9,749 nt of DNA, from contig JAJRXO010000514.1 in the NCBI GenBank assembly GCA_024276255.1, positions 1 through 9,749 on the forward strand. The letters are read 5' to 3'. The stretch's first letter is position 1; the number at the start of each line of letters is the position of its first letter. The DNA is from Chloroflexota bacterium (GTDB lineage: Bacteria > Chloroflexota > Anaerolineae > J102). The notes under the pieces were generated by a model. That model was not told the DNA's origin, ran no database searches, and worked only from the letters and a program-made list of their open reading frames with translations. Of this stretch, positions 1-5,923 are shown one piece after another. Both the position numbers and the translations under genes were made by a program.

Positions 1-750
1 ACCGTACTTGACCATGATGTTGCGATAGCCCTCGATGGTGGAACGGGCCGACCAGGAATGATGCGGGTTGTCGCAGGCGCCGCGGAAGCTGGCGTTGTCC
101 TGGGTGATGAAGTCGCAGGCCTGCTGCCAGCCCACGGTGGGAGGCACATTGTAGCCGCTGGGATGCACACCAATGCCATCCGACCAGTCTTTGAGGCCGT
201 TCTGGTACATCTGCTCGAGATAGATGAAGTCGTCGACAGCCAGATTACCCACATTGCCGGCAGGCGTGAGGGCGCCACTGACCACGATCATCTCGGGGCA
301 TGCAGCCTTGATGGATTGGTACGCGGCCTTGAGGAGTTGCATATAGCGGGCTGCATCCAGGGGTTCGCTGCCCCATTCGTAGTACAGGTTCTGCTCGTTC
401 CACACCTCGATGGCCTTGACCTTGCCACAATAGCGGGCTGCATAGGCGCCCACGAAGTTGGCGTAGGTCTGCGGATCGGCAGGCGGGCCTTCCACGCCGA
501 AGTCGGTGTTGGCTGGGCGGGCCCAGTCGGGCGCCTTGACGATCGAAGCGAGGATGTTGAAGCCCTGTGCGGCCATGTAGTTGGTCAGATCGTCCTGCCA
601 GCCAATGGCGCCGGGCGAGCCTTCCATGTCCTCCCAGGGCACCTGCCATTTGACCCAGTTGAAGCCCAGGCCGCGAATGGCGTTGGCGGCAAAGGCAATG
701 TCGGCGCCGCCGTAGGGCTGGATCTGGATGCCATAGCCGAAGGTGCCGGC
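1..750 (-). other. Clan-A-type glycoside hydrolase domain (partial)
   Basis: Residues about 722-971 of the glycosidase. FGYGIQIQ starts the barrel. LGFNWVKWQVPWEDME and FNILASIVKAPDWARP are typical second and third strands, and IEVWNEQN (835-842) is the strand-4 motif carrying the Asn-Glu acid/base pair of clan GH-A enzymes such as GH5 and GH39. DGIGVHPSGY (912-921) fits strand 6. The strand-7 nucleophile is not in the window, so family and activity stay open. Confidence 0.72.
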
Positions 751-2913
751 GCCGGCAGGCAGGGCGCGACCGCCGCCGCTGGCCACAGGCGATGTCGGGC
801 GTTTGGGAGGTTCGGGGATGTTCTTGGCCACCTGCACGGCATCCACTGGCCCCAGGGCCTCGACGCGGGAGGCGATGATCCACACGGGATCGCCCTCGGG
901 TCCGGCCAGTTGCCACCAGGTGCCGTCCTTGTTCTTGCCGATGATCTTCAGTTCTTCACCGGTGCCCAGCTGCCCGACCCGATCATAAACGGTGCCGGGG
1001 CCGCTGCGCAGGTTGGTCGTGCCGGTGGCGCGGGCCACAGCATAGGGCAGCGGCGTGGGTGTGGGGGTGGCCACAGGGGTGGGGGTGGGTACGGGGGTGG
1101 GTGTAAATTCGGGCGTGGGGGTGGGCGTGGGGGTGTAGGTGGCCACGGCAACCGCGGTCTCACCCTGGCTGGCGACGATGCGATTGCCATCGAGCAGGCC
1201 CGCACTCACCACATATGTACCGGGTTCATCGGGGATATCGATGGTGACGGGATTGTTCAACGGGCTCTGGGTCTGGGCGATCACATTGCCGGCGCTATCC
1301 GTCACCTGCCAGCTGATGCCGCGCTGCGATTCCGACAGGGCCGGGCTCTGGCCGTTGGCATAGCTGGCCAGCACGTTCCAGATCTTGGGATCGATGTCGT
1401 CGCTCTCCAGCGCCTGTACATACACACCGCCGAGATTGAAGCGCTTGGCCAACGCCACCTTGCTGGCCAGGCTGGCGGCGTCTTCGAGGAAGACGATGCG
1501 TTCCTCACCGCTCTGGCCGCGATACAGGTACCAGGAGATGCCGGTCGCAGGATCGTATTGCAGGGGTGAAGCCACGATATCGGCCTGCAGGGAAGCTGTC
1601 ACGTCTTCGCCGGGCTGAACCACGGCACGATCGACCTGCGGCTTGCCGGTGAGTGGAGCCAGGGCTTCGCCGTAGCCGCGGTACAGGAAGTAATTGTCGG
1701 CCTGTTCCACCGTGCGGGCGGGTAAAGTCAATTGCAGTTTATTGCGGTCCACCTCACCCACGGCCCAGTTGAGCATGGCCTCGGCCACGCCGCCCGGAGC
1801 GTAATCCAGGGGATTATCCGAACCGGGGATGATCAGGATATCGGCGCTGGCGCCCAGGGCCCGCCAATCGTAGCCGAAGGTCTCCCAGCGATCATCGGCG
1901 ATCTGTACGGGCTGATCCACAAAGACGGCCAGTTTTTTGCCGTCGGCGTGCAGGCGTTGGGCCAGTTTGAACACGAAGCGGCTGAATTCAGCTCGCAGGG
2001 GCGGATCAACGCCGCGGTAGTCAATGCCCACGCCGGCGTACAGATTGCTGGCCGCCAGTTCGGCCAGGGTGTTGATCTGAATGGACTGCATACCCTCTTC
2101 ATCGATGAGCAGATTGGCCAGCAAATCGGTGCGGGGCACGCCGTCGCTTTCGTAGTTGCGGCTGGTGATGTAAACCTCGTAGGGCATGCTCTCCTGGGGC
2201 AGGAATTCGGTGCCGTCGACACTGCCATCACCGCGCAGGCGCAGCACGGCCGGGAATACGGCGGTGGCCGCGGCCTGGGCATCGGCGGGCAGCGTCTTCT
2301 CGCGCGGCAGGCTCACGCTCACGCCCGGTAACTGACCATTGGTCTGCATGACCATGAAGGCATGCGGCACCAGGTTCACATCCATGCGGATGACATCGTT
2401 GGCCACATCGATCTGGTGCGGCAGCCATTCCCATGTCTGTCCGTTCCAGTTATAAACATCCAGGGTCTCATAGGGCAGGGAATCGTTGGGAATGGGAATG
2501 GTGGCAACCACGTGATCGGGTATGGCTCCGCGCACGCTGATTTCGTACAGCGGGCTGCGGGGGCGCAGGAAATCGGGCAGATTGGCCGCGGCCTGGCGCA
2601 GCTCATCATTGGTATCGCCACGCTCAAAATCCTCGCGCGGGGTCGATCGCAGACGAGCATAGGTCTTGCCGCTGGCAGGCAATCCGTCAGCAGGGAAGAT
2701 AATGCTCGTGCCGTCGGGATCTGTCAGTTCACCGGCCTCGGCGCTGATGGCCATGTGACCCAGGTTCTGCAATCGCTCGAAAAGCTGAATGGGCGGCAAA
2801 TATAAAAATGCCAGCACCAGCAAGGGGATCACAATAATGTTGAGTACGAGGCCGACTGTACGACTTTCTAGAAAGCGACCAAATCCCGTAAGAAAAGGCG
2901 AACTTTGTTGCAT
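1..2913 (-). CDS. Membrane-anchored multidomain glycoside hydrolase (3' end beyond window)
   Basis: The first 971 codons are visible without a stop; the C-terminus lies outside the window. Domains in order: short cytoplasmic N-terminus; TM helix about 20-42; a beta-rich region about 60-200 resembling ZU5-type domains (DGTSIIFPADGL, later a WNGQTWEWL segment); a GH18-like TIM barrel about 245-520; a beta-sandwich-like stretch about 530-590; a Thr-Pro linker 592-622; a bacterial SH3 domain about 627-688 (NLRSGPG at 634-640); and a clan-A-type glycosidase domain from about 722, with WNEQ at 838-841 making Glu840 the likely acid/base. The nucleophile Glu would lie beyond the edge. The protein should sit outside the membrane, held by its N-terminal helix, and act on a cell-wall or environmental polysaccharide; substrate unknown. 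The start at 2913 has TAGGAG about 11 nt upstream and directly precedes the TM anchor. In the GH18-like part the catalytic Glu is replaced (see finding). Confidence 0.88.
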   Translation of the reverse strand, partial: MQQSSPFLTGFGRFLESRTVGLVLNIIVIPLLVLAFLYLPPIQLFERLQNLGHMAISAEAGELTDPDGTSIIFPADGLPASGKTYARLRSTPREDFERGDTNDELRQAAANLPDFLRPRSPLYEISVRGAIPDHVVATIPIPNDSLPYETLDVYNWNGQTWEWLPHQIDVANDVIRMDVNLVPHAFMVMQTNGQLPGVSVSLPREKTLPADAQAAATAVFPAVLRLRGDGSVDGTEFLPQESMPYEVYITSRNYESDGVPRTDLLANLLIDEEGMQSIQINTLAELAASNLYAGVGIDYRGVDPPLRAEFSRFVFKLAQRLHADGKKLAVFVDQPVQIADDRWETFGYDWRALGASADILIIPGSDNPLDYAPGGVAEAMLNWAVGEVDRNKLQLTLPARTVEQADNYFLYRGYGEALAPLTGKPQVDRAVVQPGEDVTASLQADIVASPLQYDPATGISWYLYRGQSGEERIVFLEDAASLASKVALAKRFNLGGVYVQALESDDIDPKIWNVLASYANGQSPALSESQRGISWQVTDSAGNVIAQTQSPLNNPVTIDIPDEPGTYVVSAGLLDGNRIVASQGETAVAVATYTPTPTPTPEFTPTPVPTPTPVATPTPTPLPYAVARATGTTNLRSGPGTVYDRVGQLGTGEELKIIGKNKDGTWWQLAGPEGDPVWIIASRVEALGPVDAVQVAKNIPEPPKRPTSPVASGGGRALPAGAGTFGYGIQIQPYGGADIAFAANAIRGLGFNWVKWQVPWEDMEGSPGAIGWQDDLTNYMAAQGFNILASIVKAPDWARPANTDFGVEGPPADPQTYANFVGAYAARYCGKVKAIEVWNEQNLYYEWGSEPLDAARYMQLLKAAYQSIKAACPEMIVVSGALTPAGNVGNLAVDDFIYLEQMYQNGLKDWSDGIGVHPSGYNVPPTVGWQQACDFITQDNASFRGACDNPHHSWSARSTIEGYRNIMVKYG
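850..1035 (-). other. Bacterial SH3 (SH3b) domain
   Basis: Residues about 627-688 of the glycosidase show the SH3b pattern: NLRSGPG, then YDRVGQLGTGEEL, then WWQLAGPEGDPVWI. SH3b domains in exported proteins commonly bind peptidoglycan or other cell-wall ligands, which suggests wall attachment. It sits between the Thr-Pro linker and the second glycosidase domain. Confidence 0.8.
1048..1140 (-). repeat. Thr-Pro repeat linker (low-complexity coding repeat)
   Basis: Residues 592-622 of the glycosidase are almost entirely Thr-Pro dipeptides, broken by EF, VP and VA. On the plus strand this reads as a run of GGGGGTGGG-type units. Such linkers typically join extracellular domains in secreted Chloroflexota and Actinomycetota proteins. 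The repeat is prone to length variation. Confidence 0.85.
1354..2181 (-). other. GH18-like barrel domain with degenerate active-site motif
   Basis: Encodes about residues 245-520 of the glycosidase. It resembles the spore-cortex/YaaH branch of GH18. The strand-4 segment YAGVGIDYRGV (292-302) aligns with the family's DGVxIDFEGV. HADGKKLAVFV (322-332), FGYDWRALGASADIL (346-360) and FNLGGVYVQALESDD (492-506) match later strands of that fold. At the DxxDxDxE positions only Asp298 remains; the first Asp is Ala293 and the catalytic Glu is Arg300. It may therefore be a carbohydrate-binding or structural module rather than an enzyme. The assignment rests on motif memory, not a profile search. Confidence 0.6.
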
Positions 2914-2925
2914 AGTGGCTTTTGC

Positions 2926-2930
2926 TCCTA
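2926..2930 (-). promoter_or_regulatory. Ribosome binding site of the glycosidase gene
   Basis: Minus-strand TAGGAG lies about 11 nt before the ATG at 2913. The spacing is somewhat long but it is the only Shine-Dalgarno-like match nearby, and it lies 8 nt downstream of the leader hairpin. Confidence 0.6.
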
Positions 2931-2938
2931 AACGCGAA

Positions 2939-2992
2939 CACACCCGGAGCTGGCGTCGCCCTTATGTGAGGGCGCGCCAGGAGACGGGTGTG
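2939..2992 (-). promoter_or_regulatory. Large hairpin in the leader of the glycosidase gene
   Basis: A two-part inverted repeat. The outer arms CACACCCG and CGGGTGTG give 8 bp. After a small internal loop the inner arms pair CTGGCG with CGCCAG and CGCCCT with AGGGCG, broken by one bulged base, around a 6-nt loop. It lies inside the predicted leader mRNA and ends 8 nt before the ribosome binding site. No T-run follows on either strand, so it is not a standard intrinsic terminator. A regulatory RNA fold or an operator is possible. Confidence 0.6.
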
Positions 2993-3099
2993 GGGCTAAA
3001 TACTGAGGGTATAACAAAATCAAGGATTCCTCGCACATGAGATGCCATGGCAAGGTTTTTGAGGGAAAACAGCGCATAAACAACTGAGGCTAACGGGCG

Positions 3100-3128
3100 A
3101 TTCTAGCATATCCCCACCAGCCGGGCAA
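3100..3128 (-). promoter_or_regulatory. Candidate sigma-70-type promoter for the glycosidase gene
   Basis: On the minus strand, TTGCCC (3123-3128), a 17-bp spacer and TAGAAT (3100-3105). Initiation would be near 3093, giving a leader of about 180 nt that contains the 2939-2992 hairpin. Confidence 0.5.
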
Positions 3129-3147
3129 GATTCCGCACCATTCAGAC

Positions 3148-3176
3148 TTCTCACCTAACGAATCTCGTTGTATACT
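3148..3176 (+). promoter_or_regulatory. Candidate promoter for the 3184 gene, possibly leaderless
   Basis: TTCTCA (3148-3153), a 17-bp spacer and TATACT (3171-3176). The -10 ends only 7 nt before the ATG at 3184, so initiation would fall at or next to the start codon. No Shine-Dalgarno sequence precedes that ATG, which fits leaderless translation. The element is divergent from the minus-strand promoter at 3100-3128, with 19 bp between the two -35 boxes. Confidence 0.5.
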
Positions 3177-3183
3177 CGGGGCC

Positions 3184-4530
3184 ATGGAAGCTCACCTGCC
3201 CCCTTCGCCTCCTCCCTCCTCACCCCCTCCCGCGCGTCGGCGTTATCCACCGCTATTCTGGGTGCTGCTGGCGCTGCTGGTGCTGCTGCTGGTCGTGGGC
3301 ATCGGCTCGCTAACGGCCTATTTTGTGCTCGACCAACGCCAACCCCAGGTCTCGCCCCAGGCCGCAGCCTGGGAGCAGCTGGATGGCAGCCGTGTGTCAG
3401 CCGGGCTGGCCGTGTGGGCGCTCACCGACATCGAACCCGCCCAGGTGTACCGCCAGGCAATGAGCGCAAATGAACTGGAAAGCGCTGTCATGACCGCGAT
3501 CACCATGCCGGCGCTGGATGATCTGCAACGCATTGGCTGGCTGGCAGTGGTGGCCCGCCGACAGGCTACTCTCGGAGATAAAGCGCGGGCGCAGGCTTAT
3601 ACCACGTGGACCGGACAACTTGTGTTCCTGGGACCGGCGCTCAGCGACTGGCAGCGTTTGCAGACGCTTCAGGAGTTGAGCGACATCTGGATCAAGCTGG
3701 CAGATCAAACGCAGGCGGAGAACATCCTCGTGCAGATGCGCTACGGCGTGCAGGCCAGCGCCGAACTGAGCCCTACCGTACGTCGTCAGTTCCTTCAGGC
3801 GATCGCCGACCGCTATCGTCAGCTGGGGCTAAACACGCAGGCCCGTACGGTGGCGGCTGCCGAGGTGTCCGCATCGCCGGAAATCAGCGGCACCCTGCCC
3901 GCCATCGATTCCCTGAGCTGGTTACGGGCCCCCCTGCCGCCCGATGAGGATGTCAGGCGATTTCGCGCTGCCCGTGTGGCCGAAGCCCAGCGTTTTATGG
4001 ATAGCTGGCTCGCCAACCAGGGACAGGTCGAGCGCAGCCAGGTGGAGTCGCTGGCCGGCACCCTGCTTGATGAGGACATCGCCCGCCAGGTCTATTATCA
4101 ACGCTATCTTGGTACCGAAGGCCTGGATGCAGATCTGCGCCTGGCCTTGCAATGGGACCGGGTGCAATGGCTGATTCTCAAGTACCGAGTGGCCGATGGC
4201 CTGTACGGCCAGCCTCTGGTGAGCAACTGGCAGGCCGATCTGCCCGCCATCCGCCAGACCCTATCCGAAGCTTTTACCGATCTGATCGATCTGATGCTGG
4301 CCCGGACCGACGACATGCCGCCTCAGGAGCAGGCTGCGGCCCGCGGCGCGGTGCTGCGCCGGGCCCTGATGTGGGCGATCCTCGGCCAGTATCCCGACGC
4401 CGACACCGCGGCCCTGGTCGAAGACTGGCAACAGAGCACCGCCGAGCTGGAACGGGGCAGCGGGCTCTGGCCCTATCTCAGCCTGGATGCAACCGGACAG
4501 TTGCGGGTGAGCTGGACGCCGGAGAAGTAG
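3184..4530 (+). CDS. Membrane-anchored helical protein of unknown function
   Basis: 448 aa. Residues 1-20 are Pro/Ser-rich and end in three Arg. A strong TM helix follows at about 24-47 (FWVLLALLVLLLVVGIGSL), so the bulk, about 50-448, should be outside the cytoplasm (positive-inside rule). That part is largely alpha-helical with paired helices around 110-230 (LDDLQRIGWLAVVARRQATL; LSDIWIKLADQTQAENIL; RQFLQAIADRYRQLGLNTQA), reminiscent of TPR-like alpha-solenoids, though no clean TPR consensus is seen. No catalytic motif was recognised. The stop is 3 nt before the rsmI start, so the two are almost certainly cotranscribed and translationally coupled, but there is no obvious functional link. 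The ATG at 3184 is chosen because it directly precedes the TM anchor and follows a -10 box. It could be a scaffold or envelope protein; function unknown. Confidence 0.85.
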   Translation: MEAHLPPSPPPSSPPPARRRYPPLFWVLLALLVLLLVVGIGSLTAYFVLDQRQPQVSPQAAAWEQLDGSRVSAGLAVWALTDIEPAQVYRQAMSANELESAVMTAITMPALDDLQRIGWLAVVARRQATLGDKARAQAYTTWTGQLVFLGPALSDWQRLQTLQELSDIWIKLADQTQAENILVQMRYGVQASAELSPTVRRQFLQAIADRYRQLGLNTQARTVAAAEVSASPEISGTLPAIDSLSWLRAPLPPDEDVRRFRAARVAEAQRFMDSWLANQGQVERSQVESLAGTLLDEDIARQVYYQRYLGTEGLDADLRLALQWDRVQWLILKYRVADGLYGQPLVSNWQADLPAIRQTLSEAFTDLIDLMLARTDDMPPQEQAAARGAVLRRALMWAILGQYPDADTAALVEDWQQSTAELERGSGLWPYLSLDATGQLRVSWTPEK

Positions 4531-4533
4531 CGC

Positions 4534-5376
4534 ATGGGCACGCTGTACCTGGTGGCCACTCCCATTGGCAATCTCGAAGATATCAGCCTGCGCGCCCTGC
4601 GCATATTGCGCCAGGTGGATTGGGTGGCTGCAGAGGATACACGCCACAGCGCCCGGTTGCTGCGACATTTCGATATCGAGCAGCGTACACTCAGCCTGCA
4701 CGAACATAACGAGCGCGATCGCGCCGGCCACCTCTGCAAGCTACTGGATCAGGGGCAGGACATCGCATTGATCTCGGATGCGGGCACGCCCCTGCTTTCG
4801 GATCCAGGTTATGTGCTGGTGCAGGCCGTGCTGGAAGCTGGCCATGAGGTGATCCCCATCCCCGGAGCCAGCGCCCTGCTGGCCGCGCTCATGGCAGCCG
4901 GCCTGCCGACCGATCGCTTCGTCTTTGCCGGCTTTCCACCCCGCAAGCAGCAGGCGCGACGGGCATTTTTGCAGGAATATCGAGATCGCATGGAGACGCT
5001 TGTGCTATATGAATCGCCGCGGCGCCTGCCAGCCCTACTGGCGGATGTACAGACGATCATGGGAGTCGACAGGCCGGTCGTGGTGGCACGCGAGCTGACC
5101 AAACGCTTCGAAAGTTTCTGGCGCGGCCCCGCTGCTGCTGCCGTCCGGCATTTTACGCAACCACCGCCCGGCGAGATCGTCGTGTTGATCGGCGGCGCAG
5201 CACAACCACCTCGGCCGGAACTGGATGCGGCGCTGGAGGTGGTGACGGCCCTGCAGGCAGGCGGCATGCCGCTTTCCCAGGCCGTGCGCATGGTGGCATC
5301 CCTGGCAAAAGTATCCCGTCGCGCCCTGTACGACGCTGCATTGCAACACCAGAACCATCCGGACACGCGTTCGTAG
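4534..5376 (+). CDS. rsmI: 16S rRNA (cytidine-1402-2'-O)-methyltransferase
   Basis: 280 aa, the usual length for RsmI. The enzyme uses S-adenosylmethionine to methylate the ribose of C1402 in the 16S rRNA decoding centre, supporting translational accuracy, and acts in the cytoplasm. Family motifs are all present: YLVATPIGNLEDISLRAL (5-22), AAEDTRHSARLL (32-43), the SAM-site stretch SDAGTPLLSDPG (81-92), PIPGASALLAAL (108-119), FAGFPPRK (131-138), YESPRRL (159-165) and ARELTKRFE (185-193). The C-terminal helical tail (QAVRMVASLAKVSRRALYDAAL) matches the small domain seen in full-length RsmI. GGAGAAG overlapping the end of the upstream gene serves as ribosome binding site, about 9 nt before the ATG. 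Nothing is missing or truncated. Confidence 0.97.
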   Translation: MGTLYLVATPIGNLEDISLRALRILRQVDWVAAEDTRHSARLLRHFDIEQRTLSLHEHNERDRAGHLCKLLDQGQDIALISDAGTPLLSDPGYVLVQAVLEAGHEVIPIPGASALLAALMAAGLPTDRFVFAGFPPRKQQARRAFLQEYRDRMETLVLYESPRRLPALLADVQTIMGVDRPVVVARELTKRFESFWRGPAAAAVRHFTQPPPGEIVVLIGGAAQPPRPELDAALEVVTALQAGGMPLSQAVRMVASLAKVSRRALYDAALQHQNHPDTRS

Positions 5377-5408
5377 GGAAATCGTAGCTTTGGGGGGCCG
5401 AAAACCGT

Positions 5409-5437
5409 TTGACAGTCGATTCAAAGGCCGTTATACT
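5409..5437 (+). promoter_or_regulatory. Near-consensus sigma-70-type promoter
   Basis: TTGACA (5409-5414), exactly 17 bp, then TATACT (5432-5437). This is one mismatch from the full consensus and the best promoter match in the window. Initiation is expected near 5444, 149 nt before the SWIM gene and 64 nt before a terminator-like hairpin. Confidence 0.75.
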
Positions 5438-5443
5438 GGAGAT

Positions 5444-5538
5444 ATCCTCAAGGCGTATCAACTTTTACCCTATGTCTCGCGATTCGATAGCACAATCAAT
5501 AATGCCCAACACCCGTTGCCCCGCGCGGGTGTTTTTTT
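5444..5538 (+). ncRNA. Possible short leader or small RNA ending at an intrinsic terminator
   Basis: Transcription from the 5409-5437 promoter would reach a hairpin with a T-run at 5508-5538 and yield an RNA of about 95 nt. It could be a free small RNA or an attenuated leader of the SWIM gene that starts 55 nt further on. No known riboswitch or RNA family was recognised. The promoter and terminator are visible; the transcript itself is inferred. Confidence 0.4.
5508..5538 (+). terminator. Intrinsic terminator upstream of the SWIM gene
   Basis: AACACCCG (5508-5515) pairs with CGGGTGTT (5526-5533) around a 10-nt GC-rich loop and runs into seven T (5532-5538). It is the strongest Rho-independent terminator in the window. 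It may also end the rsmI transcript, since no hairpin lies between the rsmI stop and the promoter at 5409. AATGCC (5501-5506) and GGCATT (5541-5546) could form an outer stem. Confidence 0.75.
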
Positions 5539-5592
5539 GTGGCATTGTGTGCTCCAACTCCTTCCACTCGCTTTCTCACCTCGGAGGTGCTC

Positions 5593-5853
5593 ATGGACTC
5601 AGCCATGATTAGCAAAATCATCAAAGCGAAAAAGTACGCGTCAGAACGTGACCGCATGGAGTTTCGATCGTTCCAGGTGGTGTTTACGGGAAATCATCGC
5701 GATCACACTGTTACCTACGATGCCAACGGGTGGCACTGCACCTGCGACTTTTTCGGCCAGCGGAATGTATGTAGCCACACCATGGCTATGGAAAAGGTCC
5801 TGGCCGGCATGTTGCCCCAGGAAGCTACTGTAAAGGCTGTCGAATCCGCCTGA
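5593..5853 (+). CDS. Small single-domain SWIM zinc-finger protein
   Basis: 86 aa. The C-terminal half carries the SWIM signature CxCx8CxH: Cys49, Cys51, Cys60 and His62, in WHCTCDFFGQRNVCSH. The family binds zinc and is found in DNA-binding, recombination-associated and protein-interaction contexts. Before it, residues 24-45 (FRSFQVVFTGNHRDHTVTY) look like the two beta strands that normally precede a SWIM finger. There is no partner domain, so this is essentially a stand-alone finger. The ATG at 5593 is chosen over a longer in-frame ATG at 5539 because GGAGG (5583-5587) sits 5 nt before it, while the 5539 start lies just after the terminator T-run and has no ribosome binding site. A second ATG (codon 5) is possible but less well placed. 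The specific role is unknown; a nucleic-acid-binding accessory function is the reasonable guess. Confidence 0.85.
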   Translation: MDSAMISKIIKAKKYASERDRMEFRSFQVVFTGNHRDHTVTYDANGWHCTCDFFGQRNVCSHTMAMEKVLAGMLPQEATVKAVESA

Positions 5854-5876
5854 AAGGACACGATTCGTGCGAACGG

Positions 5877-5902
5877 CAAGCCCGGCTGAAATGCCGGGCT
5901 TG
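5877..5902. terminator. Hairpin between convergent genes, likely bidirectional terminator
   Basis: CAAGCCCGGC (5877-5886) and GCCGGGCTTG (5893-5902) form a perfect 10-bp stem with a 6-nt loop. It lies 23 bp after the SWIM stop and 21 bp past the stop of the convergent reductase gene. The T-run is weak on the plus side (TTGCTT) and absent on the minus side. Confidence 0.7.
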
Positions 5903-5923
5903 TTGCTTCATAAAGAGATGGGT

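Noticed and set aside
58..1569. A 503-codon open frame on the plus strand.
   Set aside because: It lies antisense within the glycosidase gene; its Gly/Arg-rich product mirrors the Thr-Pro linker and shows no domain, while the minus frame has clear domain motifs throughout.
1732..2331. A 199-codon plus-strand frame rich in His, Gly and Ala.
   Set aside because: Antisense shadow of the GH18-like domain; no ribosome binding site and no recognisable motif.
3795..4730. GCGATCGC-like palindromes considered as HIP1 repeats of cyanobacteria.
   Set aside because: Only isolated copies were noticed, not the dense spread typical of HIP1, and the gene content does not point to cyanobacteria.
5472..5612. 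A 46-codon frame starting within the proposed leader RNA, considered as a leader peptide.
   Set aside because: No ribosome binding site precedes its ATG, it reads through the terminator, and no codon bias or repeated regulatory codons are visible.
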